NCBI GenBank assembly: GCA_903916675.1
Contig: CAIWXQ010000029.1
Location: 34,361-98,360, forward strand
From: an uncultured bacterium
Lineage (GTDB): Bacteria > Verrucomicrobiota > Kiritimatiellia > RFP12 > CAIWXQ01
Direction of reading: 5' to 3'
Length of the DNA: 64,000 nt
Shown piece by piece: positions 1 to 7,573 of this stretch. Each line of letters starts with the position of its first letter. The first letter of the stretch is position 1. Below the pieces are notes generated by a model. It saw only the letters and a list, made by a program, of their open reading frames with translations, searched no databases and was not told where the DNA came from. The position numbers were made by a program, and so were the translations under genes.

Positions 1-486
1 CCACGTAATATTCTTTCCGTGAAATCGCTCGAACAGGTTCACGTCCCAGATTTTATTGCCGTCCGCGGCATTCACGCAGACGACGCGGTCCATGCCGCTG
101 ACCAGGTAAACATGGCCATTCGCCACGGTCGGCGTCGTGCGGGCAGCATCATAACCACCGCTCCACTCCTTGCCGTACTCGTACTCCCATTTCAGGGATC
201 CGTCCGACGCATTGCGCGCCTCGAGCACGCCGATGCGCGCCTTGGGCTCCCCTTTTGACCCGGTCAGGTAGATCACGCCACCGGCAACGGCAGGGCCGTT
301 GTAGCCCATGCCGGCAATCGTCACCAGCCACAGCCGTTTTGGCGGCGTAGACCAGTCGGCTAGAATCCCCTTTTCTTTCGAAATGCCGTCGCGGTCCGGG
401 CCGCGCCATTGAGGCCAGTCCGCCGCTGTCGTCAGTCCTGTCATCATCGCGGCCAGCATGCCGATGCCAATCTTTCCTGCCATCAT
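1..486 (-). CDS. PQQ-type beta-propeller protein, N-terminal part (runs off the window)
   Basis: The frame is open from an ATG at 486 down to base 1, giving 162 codons; the rest lies outside the window. The product begins with a signal peptide (about residues 1-21, ending TGLTTA-ADW), so it is exported. It then has DWPQWRGPDRDGIS, the usual opening of BamB/PQQ-like propeller proteins of planctomycetes and verrucomicrobia. Two blade-like repeats are visible (GPAVAGGVIYLTG, then TPTVANGHVYLVSGMDRVVCVNAADG). These paralogues are abundant in this group; most are structural or of unknown role and lack quinone-dehydrogenase residues. A second ATG follows at once (MM), so the exact start is uncertain. 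Upstream is AGGGG about 8 nt away. The family is clear; no enzymatic role can be claimed. Confidence 0.85.
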   Translation of the reverse strand, partial: MMAGKIGIGMLAAMMTGLTTAADWPQWRGPDRDGISKEKGILADWSTPPKRLWLVTIAGMGYNGPAVAGGVIYLTGSKGEPKARIGVLEARNASDGSLKWEYEYGKEWSGGYDAARTTPTVANGHVYLVSGMDRVVCVNAADGNKIWDVNLFERFHGKNITW

Positions 487-558
487 GAGGGGCCCCTGTC
501 TGTTACCGATTCATGTTGATGCGAATGTCATCCCCGTACATTGCCGTACGAATCCCGC

Positions 559-654
559 CTACCAGGCGTATTCAGCAGCGTGACGAGCCTGAACGGGGGC
601 GGCAGCCAGAATATACCCCAGCTGCGCCCAGAGGAGCAATCCCATCGCCTCCAT
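559..654 (-). pseudogene. Short signal-peptide-like ORF, possible remnant of a secreted protein
   Basis: A 31-residue ORF starts MEAMGLLLWAQLGYILAAAP and reads like a signal peptide with a VQA-R cleavage site, then stops. Beyond the stop, in another frame, a short tail MYGDDIRINMNR ends at a TAA before the propeller gene. The two pieces could be the ends of a decayed exported protein. Nothing else supports it. Confidence 0.2.
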
Positions 655-928
655 ATTCGGGCCTGTCTTGCCCGTAACCGATTAGGTGGCATGGCCTTAG
701 GCAAAAGAATGCCAGCAACCAGGCCGCTAATGTGTTGGAGAGGCTTGATCCACCTTGATTAACCTTGATTTGGCTTGATTCAGCGGCCATCGTCAGTCCC
801 ACCATCCGACTGCGGTCGAGCTTCAGGTGTTCGGCGGTGTGGTCACCCTTGCGCAGCGCGACGAGGTAGCGGCACAACTCGCGCAATTGTTCCCAGTCCT
901 CCGGTTTCACACTGGCGGCCGTGCTCAT
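572..928 (-). CDS. Unrecognised small ORF, possibly a gene remnant
   Basis: From the ATG at 928 the frame reads MSTAASVKPEDWEQLRELCR and continues through a hydrophilic, GC3-rich stretch of about 49 residues that looks coding (WEQLRELCRYLVALRKGDH). After about residue 50 the composition changes abruptly: the frame crosses the 10-bp repeat array at 741-780 and then non-coding-looking sequence. I read this as a real N-terminal piece fused by decay or insertion to unrelated DNA. I do not recognise the family. An in-frame ATG at 940 is an alternative start. Confidence 0.25.
   Translation of the reverse strand: MSTAASVKPEDWEQLRELCRYLVALRKGDHTAEHLKLDRSRMVGLTMAAESSQIKVNQGGSSLSNTLAAWLLAFFCLRPCHLIGYGQDRPEYGGDGIAPLGAAGVYSGCRPRSGSSRC
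741..780. repeat. Four tandem 10-bp repeats (NNSCTTGATT)
   Basis: Bases 741-780 are AGGCTTGATC, CACCTTGATT, AACCTTGATT and TGGCTTGATT, an exact 10-bp period. One unit per helical turn suits cooperative binding of a regulator. The array is about 255 bp upstream of the minus-strand propeller gene start. Confidence 0.6.
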
Positions 929-1041
929 GGACTCGATCATGCGCAGGTACCGGATAGGTATCGATTGCGTTGTCGATACCGATCCAGACACCGATGGAGT
1001 TGCGGGCTCGCGCCCGCCTTGGGGGGGGATGAAGTAGACAT

Positions 1042-1151
1042 AAATAGACACGAAACAGGCCCACCTTCTGGACATGATTCTTTGCAGCTGACCATTCATC
1101 AACGAGTTACAGCCGAATTGCGGCGTTGTGACCGGCGTTTCGTGTCTATTT
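1042..1151. repeat. 15-bp inverted repeat, 110 bp outer span
   Basis: The arms AAATAGACACGAAAC (1042-1056) and GTTTCGTGTCTATTT (1137-1151) are perfectly complementary. The word ACACGAA is shared with the element at 16601-16747. The enclosed DNA has no convincing gene. Confidence 0.6.
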
Positions 1152-1217
1152 TTTTCATCGTGTAGGTCCCCGCCGTCGCCGTCACAACCTTCACGCCGTT
1201 TGCCATAAATAAGCCCT

Positions 1218-1393
1218 CCCAAAAAACATCATGCCCCCCATATAAGGATGCAAAGCCTCACGAAGAAACGAGAAACCAAATAAAACCGGCCCTGAAATGA
1301 AGGTCAAAAGCCTCAAACCCTTTTTTGGGAATCCCCAAAAAACCGGCGATTGTCCGTAGTCCAAAAAACATCGCGCCCTCTATATAAGAGGAG
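1218..1393. repeat. Degenerate direct repeat in an A-rich spacer
   Basis: The string at 1218-1250 (CCAAAAAACATCATGCCC then CCATATAAGGA) recurs in altered form at 1360-1393, about 142 bp away; following stretches share AAACNAAATAAAACC. The stretch from 1223 to about 1690 holds no gene I can support. Confidence 0.4.
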
Positions 1394-1694
1394 TAATTCG
1401 ACACGAATAATCCGAAAAAAGAAATAAGGCCGCCAAAAAAAGGGGAAACAAAATAAAACCAATTCGACATCGGGCTTTTTACACCCCCCGTTTTGCCGCC
1501 ACACAGAGGTAGGGACGGCGGGTTATTTTCTATTTTCCGGGTAGCAACTCGCCGCAACCAGCGTTGCAGCGAGCTGCCCCCACAGACCCGGACTAGCAAA
1601 TTTCCCGCATCCGGTTCTTCAGACAGAGCGTTCACACGGACGATAGAGATCATGGACAATGCGGGGTAGCGCCAGCGGATGACGAATTTGCGCT

Positions 1695-1726
1695 GGCGGT
1701 AGGGTTGCACCTGCCGGGGTATATGC
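1695..1726. mobile_element. 32-bp string shared with the IS91-like remnant at 4305-4336
   Basis: Bases 1695-1726 match 4305-4336 at 29 of 32 positions. At the second site the string overlaps the start of an IS91-like transposase fragment, so this is probably the cut-off terminus of a related element. On the minus strand it reads YIPRQVQPYRQ, resembling the (K/Q)PYRP start of the other copy. Confidence 0.4.
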
Positions 1727-1739
1727 TGTCTGATGGTAA

Positions 1740-1921
1740 AACTGGGACAACATCGTAACCTTCTTCCGCACCGCCTGCGAAATGCCACGGCAGAGGGGAT
1801 CAACAGCCGGATCCAGCAACTGATCCAAGAGGCCTGCGGATACCGAAATCGTGAGCTCTTCAAACGTGACGTGCTCTTTCATCTTGGCGGACTCGACCTA
1901 ACCCCCGTGGTTATGCAATGA
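1740..1921 (+). pseudogene. C-terminal remnant of an ISL3-family transposase
   Basis: Read with one frame shift near 1766, this stretch gives NWDNIVTFFRHRLRNATAEG and continues through INSRIQ to VLFHLGGLDLTPV before a TGA. The ISL3 (IS204/IS1001/IS1165) transposase C-terminus has the same pattern: a TNA-EG-NSKIQ helix with the last catalytic Glu, then FHCGGLDLxP. Only the last 60 or so residues remain; a TAA sits just upstream and the sequence changes to the IS91-like string. A one-base deletion splits NIVTFFR from HRLRN. The element is dead. Confidence 0.7.
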
Positions 1922-1955
1922 CAAAACCCCCGCTATTCCTGGAAGGACCTACGTT

Positions 1956-3683
1956 TTATTGTTTTTCAAACGCTCCAATATCTCTTAATCCAATTATCGG
2001 ATGACCTAAATAATCTGATTGCGGCATACCTGTTATGACCACTCCTGTATTAATAGCGGGCGATCCTGCCTGTAAAATGTAATCAGATGTTGACGTAAAA
2101 AGAGGATCTGCAGGAGTAGGACTATTGGCATCCTGCCCTGTTGCTGATTTATATGCTTCCCAGTTAGCAAATGTATATCCACTGCCAGAATAAATTAGTT
2201 TACCAGTTGACCCGATAGGATTAAAATATAGATTACAGTCACTTGTTTGAGTTGCGGTAACCACTATCATCGCATAATATTTATTATTGACTGCCGGATT
2301 AGTGTTAACATAAAAGATATTATTTTTTGCCGTACAAGTAGATCTAGTGTTATATATAAAACCTATTACACCTGCCGGTGCTAATGAAGAATTAACTCCG
2401 TAGAATGTATTGTTATAAACAAAGGAGGTAATACCTTCCATTTGAAGTCCAGATGCTTTTAAATTCCTAAATACATTGTTATAAACATATACATTGGTGA
2501 TTGGCGCACCCCCTTGATTGGATATAAACACGCCAACACTACCCAATATTTCAACCCCATCAATCATCACATTGGGATCGTCATAAATTAAATTTTTACG
2601 AATAATAATATTATACATTATCCCATTTACGTGGTTTATTATATCAATCCCCGTAGTGTGATGCCCATTATAGAGAGTATTATTCTCAATAATTATATCT
2701 TTGACAGTAACTGAACCCGTAAATATATCTGATGTGTTAATAGATATTCCTCTCCTTCCGGTATCATGTATGATATTGCTTTTAATTAAAGCACTGGAGA
2801 GAGTAGTCGCAATTCCATATCCCGCTGATTTAACACCCTCGTGATGAATATAACAATCTTCTACTTTTAAACCCAGTAAGGCAACCGGTGGATAATTAAA
2901 ATCATAAACCCCATATACCCCATAACCTAACTCTAGTCCGTTAATGCTTATGTATTCCTTATTGTTAAGTGATATGCTAAGATTTCGTTGTCCAACCTCA
3001 ACTCCAGAATATCTTGTATTTGGATCAGTAGGTGAATATATGTAAATATGATCTCTTAGCCACACCCAATCATACTCCTGTGCTAAACCTAGCAAATCTG
3101 ATTTCTGAATCCTACCCCAGTTTATACTTCCGTCCGTTTCTTTGAAATAAATGTTCTTCGCAGTTGTAGGATCAGACAACGTGATGTCCGAACACCACAC
3201 ATTAGCTGGATAAATTATAGCAGGGGACCACGTTGTGACTAATTCCGACCCAAGTATTTTAGGCTTAGCACCTGCGCCATACGCACCAAATGTTATATAA
3301 TTACTCGCAATACCCGACGAAGGGACAATCAATGATTCTCGCCATGTATCTCCTTTATTAAAATTTACTTGTGTGCCCGGAGTAAACGTGCTGGAATTAA
3401 CCTTAGATATTGTCTGCCATGCTGTCGCCATTGTTAGTCCATCAGCAGCATCGATTCCTGTATTAGAAACATAATACATAGGATAAGTAGTTATAGAAGG
3501 TACTCCAGACAGATAGACATTAACCTTATCGAAATTCGTTTTTAACGGATCCCCCGTATGATCCTTGGCCGTAGTTCCTGTATAGGGATGAGGAAGATTT
3601 CTTGTCAGTTGCTTTTGAGTAGAACAGGAAATTAATCCGATTATTAAAAATATAACTAGTATTTTTTCATTCTGAATTGTCAT
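1956..3683 (-). CDS. AT-rich secreted lipoprotein with right-handed parallel beta-helix
   Basis: The product has 575 residues, starting MTIQNEKILVIFLIIGLISC with a lipobox cysteine at residue 20, so it should be a lipoprotein. The frame stays open upstream to 3854, but that part reads through a repeat and I exclude it. After the lipobox comes DxADGLTMATAWQTI, typical of the first strands of pectate-lyase-like beta-helices, then many Asn-rich coils (IIENNTLYNG, VYVYNNVFRN, NNIFYVNT). The C-terminus (LQAGSPAINTG ... LRDIGAFE) is the common end motif of this fold. The gene is far richer in A+T than its neighbours and its style is Bacteroidota-like, suggesting recent transfer. A role in polysaccharide binding or lyase action is likely, but no catalytic residues can be named. 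Confidence 0.85.
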   Translation of the reverse strand: MTIQNEKILVIFLIIGLISCSTQKQLTRNLPHPYTGTTAKDHTGDPLKTNFDKVNVYLSGVPSITTYPMYYVSNTGIDAADGLTMATAWQTISKVNSSTFTPGTQVNFNKGDTWRESLIVPSSGIASNYITFGAYGAGAKPKILGSELVTTWSPAIIYPANVWCSDITLSDPTTAKNIYFKETDGSINWGRIQKSDLLGLAQEYDWVWLRDHIYIYSPTDPNTRYSGVEVGQRNLSISLNNKEYISINGLELGYGVYGVYDFNYPPVALLGLKVEDCYIHHEGVKSAGYGIATTLSSALIKSNIIHDTGRRGISINTSDIFTGSVTVKDIIIENNTLYNGHHTTGIDIINHVNGIMYNIIIRKNLIYDDPNVMIDGVEILGSVGVFISNQGGAPITNVYVYNNVFRNLKASGLQMEGITSFVYNNTFYGVNSSLAPAGVIGFIYNTRSTCTAKNNIFYVNTNPAVNNKYYAMIVVTATQTSDCNLYFNPIGSTGKLIYSGSGYTFANWEAYKSATGQDANSPTPADPLFTSTSDYILQAGSPAINTGVVITGMPQSDYLGHPIIGLRDIGAFEKQ

Positions 3684-3798
3684 TGATAAGAAATCGTTTT
3701 TCGGTCGGCACCGGCCCTCATCGGCCGAAACCATGCCTGCACCGGCAAAAGACTGCGATGTCATGATGATGAGCCTGCCAGAAGCGGGGATAAACGTC
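3682..3798. repeat. Diverged partial copy of the leader repeat (copy D)
   Basis: It begins ATTGATAAGAAATCG and ends GCCTGCCAGAAGCGGGGATA plus a few bases, matching both ends of the first 110 bp of copy A (9542 on) with a diverged middle. As in copies A and B, it lies at the start codon of a minus-strand gene. Confidence 0.55.
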
Positions 3799-4137
3799 AA
3801 GATCACCACCGAGAAGGCTGTAGGCTGAATACTGTTAGGTGAGAGAGTTTCCACCGCGAAGAACGCGACGAAACGCGAAGGTGGGATCGATGGGAGCGTT
3901 CAGGCGTTCGCGTAAATCAGGTCCGGATCGGTGTCGTAGTCCCGTCTTCGCTGCGCTACGCCGCGGCACGCGTAGGAGACATCATCCGCCTCCGCCTCGA
4001 CTACGGCGGACAAGTCGAGGCACGGCTCGATGACCAGTTCGTTGGGTGGGTCGGGGCCAGCGAGAAGGCTGCAGGACGGAGGAAAAGCAAAGTGCTCGAA
4101 GCAGCCCGTTGTGGACCTTGGCGGTCTCTGTATGCTC
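3799..4137. other. Intergenic stretch without a supportable gene
   Basis: The stretch contains short repeated words (CGCGAAG / GACGAAA near 3856-3885) that look like one arm of the word elements seen elsewhere, and no ORF with a recognisable product. Confidence 0.4.
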
Positions 4138-4336
4138 TTACCTGCAAATGTTCGCGGCAGGTTGCGTCAAGAAATCCACGACCTCGGGGATGATCGGGCG
4201 CAGGAAACCGTAGCGGGGATGGGAATGCCGCTCGTAGCCGGCGAGAAAGGCGGCGAAATGCCGGGACAGACATTGCCAGAGGGGCGGAGCACAGGGTTTG
4301 TGGGGGCGGTAGGGTTTCACCTACCGGGATATATGC
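4138..4336 (-). pseudogene. N-terminal remnant of an IS91-family transposase
   Basis: From a GTG at 4320 the minus strand reads MKPYRPHKPCAPPLWQCLSR and goes on through HFAAFLAGYE to YGFLRPIIPEVVDFL, then degenerates. IS91-family transposases start the same way: YRPR-P--T-LY, a helix with HF--F---YE, then (E/R)YGF-RPII--VV, followed by a zinc finger. The zinc finger and the catalytic tyrosine domain are missing. The 32-bp string at its 5' end is shared with 1695-1726, suggesting two related insertions decayed here. Confidence 0.65.
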
Positions 4337-4362
4337 AACCTGGGGGCGAAATCTTACACGGG

Positions 4363-4410
4363 TAGCGGCGGGATTTGGATTAGGAGCACGATTACGATTA
4401 GGAGGAGAAG
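4363..4410. repeat. Piece of the leader repeat (GGATTAGGAG ... GGAGGAGAAG)
   Basis: It matches 9895-9937 and the equivalent part of copy B, with an extra ATTAC unit. With 3682-3798 this suggests a fourth leader copy split by the IS91-like remnant. Confidence 0.5.
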
Positions 4411-4577
4411 TTACACGGGGCCGATAACTAGAGTGGCGTTAAGGTAGTAACCAGTTGCGGAGGGCAGTGGGGTGATCCCATCCTTGACGTGTGCCCCGGT
4501 TGTGCCACGCTTACCGCATGATTAAAGATTCCCCCAAGTCCTTTCAACAGTATCCATGGCTGGCCGCGTTTCCGGGC

Positions 4578-5597
4578 TTATTCATCCAGCGTGACCACCG
4601 TGCCGGAGGCGGCGGAAGCCAGCATGGCGTGCGCCACGCGTAGCGACTCGATGCTGCTGCGCAACGTGGCCACAGGCGTGGCCCGCCCCTCAAGGCAGTC
4701 GAAGAAGTGCTCGACACTGCGCATGGGCCGGTCGCGCATCCGCATCCATCCACACTCGAAGCTCATGACTTCGTCCTGCGCCACGTGCTCCTCGCGAAAC
4801 CGGTCGAAATGATACGGATGCGCCAACTGCGAAGCAAACGAACCTCTGGAACCGGTGATCACGAGGTGCTCGTACGGCAGACGCGCCAGCGAATCGCCCA
4901 CATGGAACATCGCGCCGCTGCGCAACCGGCCGGTGGCAAAGACCAGTTCCTCGGTATTTCCGCCCGGGACCGTGGTCCGGGTGGTGCAGTATACCTCGCG
5001 GAACGGGCCGAACAGGAAGTAGAGGAAATCGAGCTGGTGGCAGCAATGGTGCACGATCCATCCGCCAGACTCCTCCGGCCGTTCCGTGGCCCAGTGGCGC
5101 GCGCCCGAGGCATGCAGGCCGTTGGGGCGGCAGCGCTCGTAGCTGATGGAGAGGATCTCGCCAAACGCGCCGCGCTGCAGCAGCGACTGGATCTGGTCCG
5201 CCTGCGTCGTGTACCGGAGCGAATAGTTCACGGTGTTCACGACCCCGGCCTTCTCCACCGCCTCCACCATGGCCAAGGCATCCGGCAGCAGCACGGCAAC
5301 GGGCTTCTCGCAGAAGATGGGCAATCCGCGCGCCGCCGCAGCCAGCACATGCTCCCTGTGGGCGCTGTTGCTGGAGGTGACCATGACAAAGTCCAGCCCC
5401 CAGCCGCAAAGCTCCTGCACATCGCGCGTGACCCGCAGGCCGAATTCAGCCGCCGCCAGATCCAGCCTGGGCTGGCTGCGGTCGCAGGCCGCCACAATCC
5501 GCGCGCGGGGATTGTTCCCCTTGTTTAGGTAGTGCGTCAACTCCTGGCCAGCGACTCCGAACCCGATGATTCCACCTGTTAGCATGGCAGATTCCAT
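4578..5597 (-). CDS. Gfo/Idh/MocA-family oxidoreductase
   Basis: The product has 339 residues, the normal size for the family. The N-terminal Rossmann fold has GIIGFGVAGQELTHY for NAD(P) binding. CEKPVAV near residue 100 carries the family EKP lysine, and GGWIVHHCCHQLDFL near residue 190 supplies the histidine-rich catalytic helix. Such enzymes oxidise or epimerise sugars, inositols or sugar acids in the cytoplasm. It is the last gene of a minus-strand group after the beta-helix gene (79-bp gap) and the protein at 7574-9520, so a part in handling a released sugar is plausible. An in-frame ATG at 5585 (MLTGG) is an alternative start. The substrate cannot be told from sequence. Confidence 0.9.
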   Translation of the reverse strand: MESAMLTGGIIGFGVAGQELTHYLNKGNNPRARIVAACDRSQPRLDLAAAEFGLRVTRDVQELCGWGLDFVMVTSSNSAHREHVLAAAARGLPIFCEKPVAVLLPDALAMVEAVEKAGVVNTVNYSLRYTTQADQIQSLLQRGAFGEILSISYERCRPNGLHASGARHWATERPEESGGWIVHHCCHQLDFLYFLFGPFREVYCTTRTTVPGGNTEELVFATGRLRSGAMFHVGDSLARLPYEHLVITGSRGSFASQLAHPYHFDRFREEHVAQDEVMSFECGWMRMRDRPMRSVEHFFDCLEGRATPVATLRSSIESLRVAHAMLASAASGTVVTLDE

Positions 5598-5675
5598 CCC
5601 AAGGGCTTACCTGTTTCAACCATGTTGGATCGTCTGAAGAATTCCGGGACACAGCGCACCGGAAGCTCGTGTCGG

Positions 5676-7517
5676 TCACGGGTTGCTTTCCGGACGCACA
5701 CCCCAATGCGGCAGCGGTGCGCCAAACTCCAGCGCGCCCAGATCCGGCGCAGCCCCAACAAACGTTTCGACGATGTTTGGAATCACGATCCCCTTGTCAA
5801 TGGCTGGCGAGCCCTTGGCCAGGGCATAGATGAGTTTGGGCGCGGTCCACGTCTCGTTGATGGCTTTGTCCGTTGCAGCCTGGTCCGGGAACTTGTCGGC
5901 CATACAGGATTCCATTGTCAGGAGCACGCCATGCCGCTCCAGCCCGGTGAGGGACTGGAACTGCGCCAGCGTCAGGATAGTTGCATACGGCTTGCCCGCA
6001 GCGCCGAAAAAGTGAGCCATGTGGCCGGCAAATGTGCCGTTGTAGCCGTTATAATCAAGGTCGAGCGTGTGCGGCGACCGAAGAAAGTCCTCCACGTGGT
6101 ATTTGAGCGCGATTTTCTGACCGGTGAGGAACAGGTTGTTCCGGGCATAGGTCTGCTCGATGAGGTCTGTGGTTCCCTTTTCAACATCACCGGCGGCAAT
6201 GAAGGTGTTATTGATCAGGATCGCGCCGCAGGACTTGTAGCGCTGCTTGATGGGCGATTCGCGGCAGTTGTGGACAATGTTGCGTATGATGTAAGCTGGG
6301 CCGCCGATGTAGGGCTGAAAGCTGATGCCGTTGTTGCCGGTGTAAGACCAGCGGTTGCCCCAGACGCGCAGGTTGGGACCACCCTCGTCCAGCTCAATGC
6401 CATCGTCGGCGTTGAAGAAGCAGTTGTTGCCATAGACATCGCTGTCGGAGCACTGGGCGCGAAGCAGGTCAGCCACACGCGTGACCTGGTTGTAGCAGAT
6501 GATGTTTCCCTTCCCGCCCACACCGTCGTTGATCACCAGGCCGTGTGCTTCGCTCCAGTCGTCATCCTTCGGCATTTTCGACGGCGGCGCCTTGATGCCG
6601 GTGATCGTGTTGTCGGCGAAATAGCCATTGCGCCCGCCGGCGCGAATCGCATCCCAGCACCCGGATATCGTGCAGCGCATGACGGCCACGTCCTCGCAGG
6701 TGATCTTTTTGACCTCGATGCCGTTCTCAAAGGACCGGATGCGCAGCCCCTGAATCCAGACATGCGATCCGCGGATTTCGATCCCCGTTCCCTGCCCACC
6801 GGCAAACTCCTTTTCCGGCGCATCGCCCTGGATGATGACTTCGCCCTCTTTGTCCGCCACAATGCAGATGGGGTTTGCAGGCGTGCCGCTGGCATCAACC
6901 GTAAACCCGCGGTAGGTTCCGGCATGCACACGGAAGATGTCGCCGGGGCGGGCCCTGGCCACGGCTTCTGCCAAGGCATGGCCGCCGCCCTTGACATCCA
7001 TGCGCTGGCCGGTTTTCGGAATCACGGGTTCCACGCGGGTGGTGAACGACAGGGTCTTCGTTGCGCCGCCGCCATCCGGGTCGGCCAGCGTGATCCTGGC
7101 CTCGTAGGCGGTACCGGGGTTCAGGTTGAAGATCGACCCGGCAAAGTAATTCCATTTGTAATGCTCCTGCAGGTACAGGAACTTATCCTTGCTCCATTTC
7201 GGAAGCCCTTTGAGGAACTCAACCGGAATGCCGCCGACCGTATTGGCCGTCCGGTCCACCGCCTGCGGGAACATACGCCACATGGGGAGCGTCTTGTTCC
7301 AATTCGTCTTTCCCTTTTCGCGGAACTCCAATGTGCCGGTGGCGTTGCGGTTGTCATCGCCGCTGATATTCCAGGTGATGCCAGCGCAAAGGATTGTGGG
7401 CACCACTTCAATCGCGCCCGGGACCAGCGCATTGCCCGCTCTCACGATCAGGGGCGCGATGGCCAGAAAACAAAGCGCGGCAAAGATCGCGCCAGAGAAA
7501 CGACCGGGGCCATGCAT
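5676..7517 (-). CDS. Secreted right-handed beta-helix protein with N-terminal Ig/FN3-like domain
   Basis: The product has 613 residues. The start at 7517 is chosen because AAAGGA lies 8 nt upstream and the protein then opens with a clean signal peptide (RFSGAIFAALCFLAIAPLIV-RA). The open frame reaches 7724, but that part overlaps the preceding gene. Residues about 30-170 look like a beta-sandwich (TAYEARITLADPDGGGA is FN3-like). From about 175, GGHALAEAVARARPGDIFRV begins the classic beta-helix entry, followed by coils with Asn ladders. KGSPAIDKG and APDLGALEFG close the fold. It is probably an exported polysaccharide lyase or binding protein; no active-site residues can be assigned. Confidence 0.85.
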   Translation of the reverse strand: MHGPGRFSGAIFAALCFLAIAPLIVRAGNALVPGAIEVVPTILCAGITWNISGDDNRNATGTLEFREKGKTNWNKTLPMWRMFPQAVDRTANTVGGIPVEFLKGLPKWSKDKFLYLQEHYKWNYFAGSIFNLNPGTAYEARITLADPDGGGATKTLSFTTRVEPVIPKTGQRMDVKGGGHALAEAVARARPGDIFRVHAGTYRGFTVDASGTPANPICIVADKEGEVIIQGDAPEKEFAGGQGTGIEIRGSHVWIQGLRIRSFENGIEVKKITCEDVAVMRCTISGCWDAIRAGGRNGYFADNTITGIKAPPSKMPKDDDWSEAHGLVINDGVGGKGNIICYNQVTRVADLLRAQCSDSDVYGNNCFFNADDGIELDEGGPNLRVWGNRWSYTGNNGISFQPYIGGPAYIIRNIVHNCRESPIKQRYKSCGAILINNTFIAAGDVEKGTTDLIEQTYARNNLFLTGQKIALKYHVEDFLRSPHTLDLDYNGYNGTFAGHMAHFFGAAGKPYATILTLAQFQSLTGLERHGVLLTMESCMADKFPDQAATDKAINETWTAPKLIYALAKGSPAIDKGIVIPNIVETFVGAAPDLGALEFGAPLPHWGVRPESNP

Positions 7518-7573
7518 GTGGCATTCCTTTCGCAGGGCTGAAAACGCATCGCGGCCAAATTCTGCAGGTTGTT

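Noticed and set aside
741..780. 10-bp array considered as a CRISPR
   Set aside because: Units are too short, there are no spacers, and no cas genes are present.
3684..3854. 57-residue N-terminal extension of the AT-rich lipoprotein
   Set aside because: It is translated from the leader repeat, differs in composition, and would bury the lipobox signal peptide.
5622..7541. 639-codon plus-strand ORF
   Set aside because: It is antisense to the beta-helix gene; its translation is Val/Arg/Asp-rich without motifs, and the minus frame has signal peptide and fold motifs.
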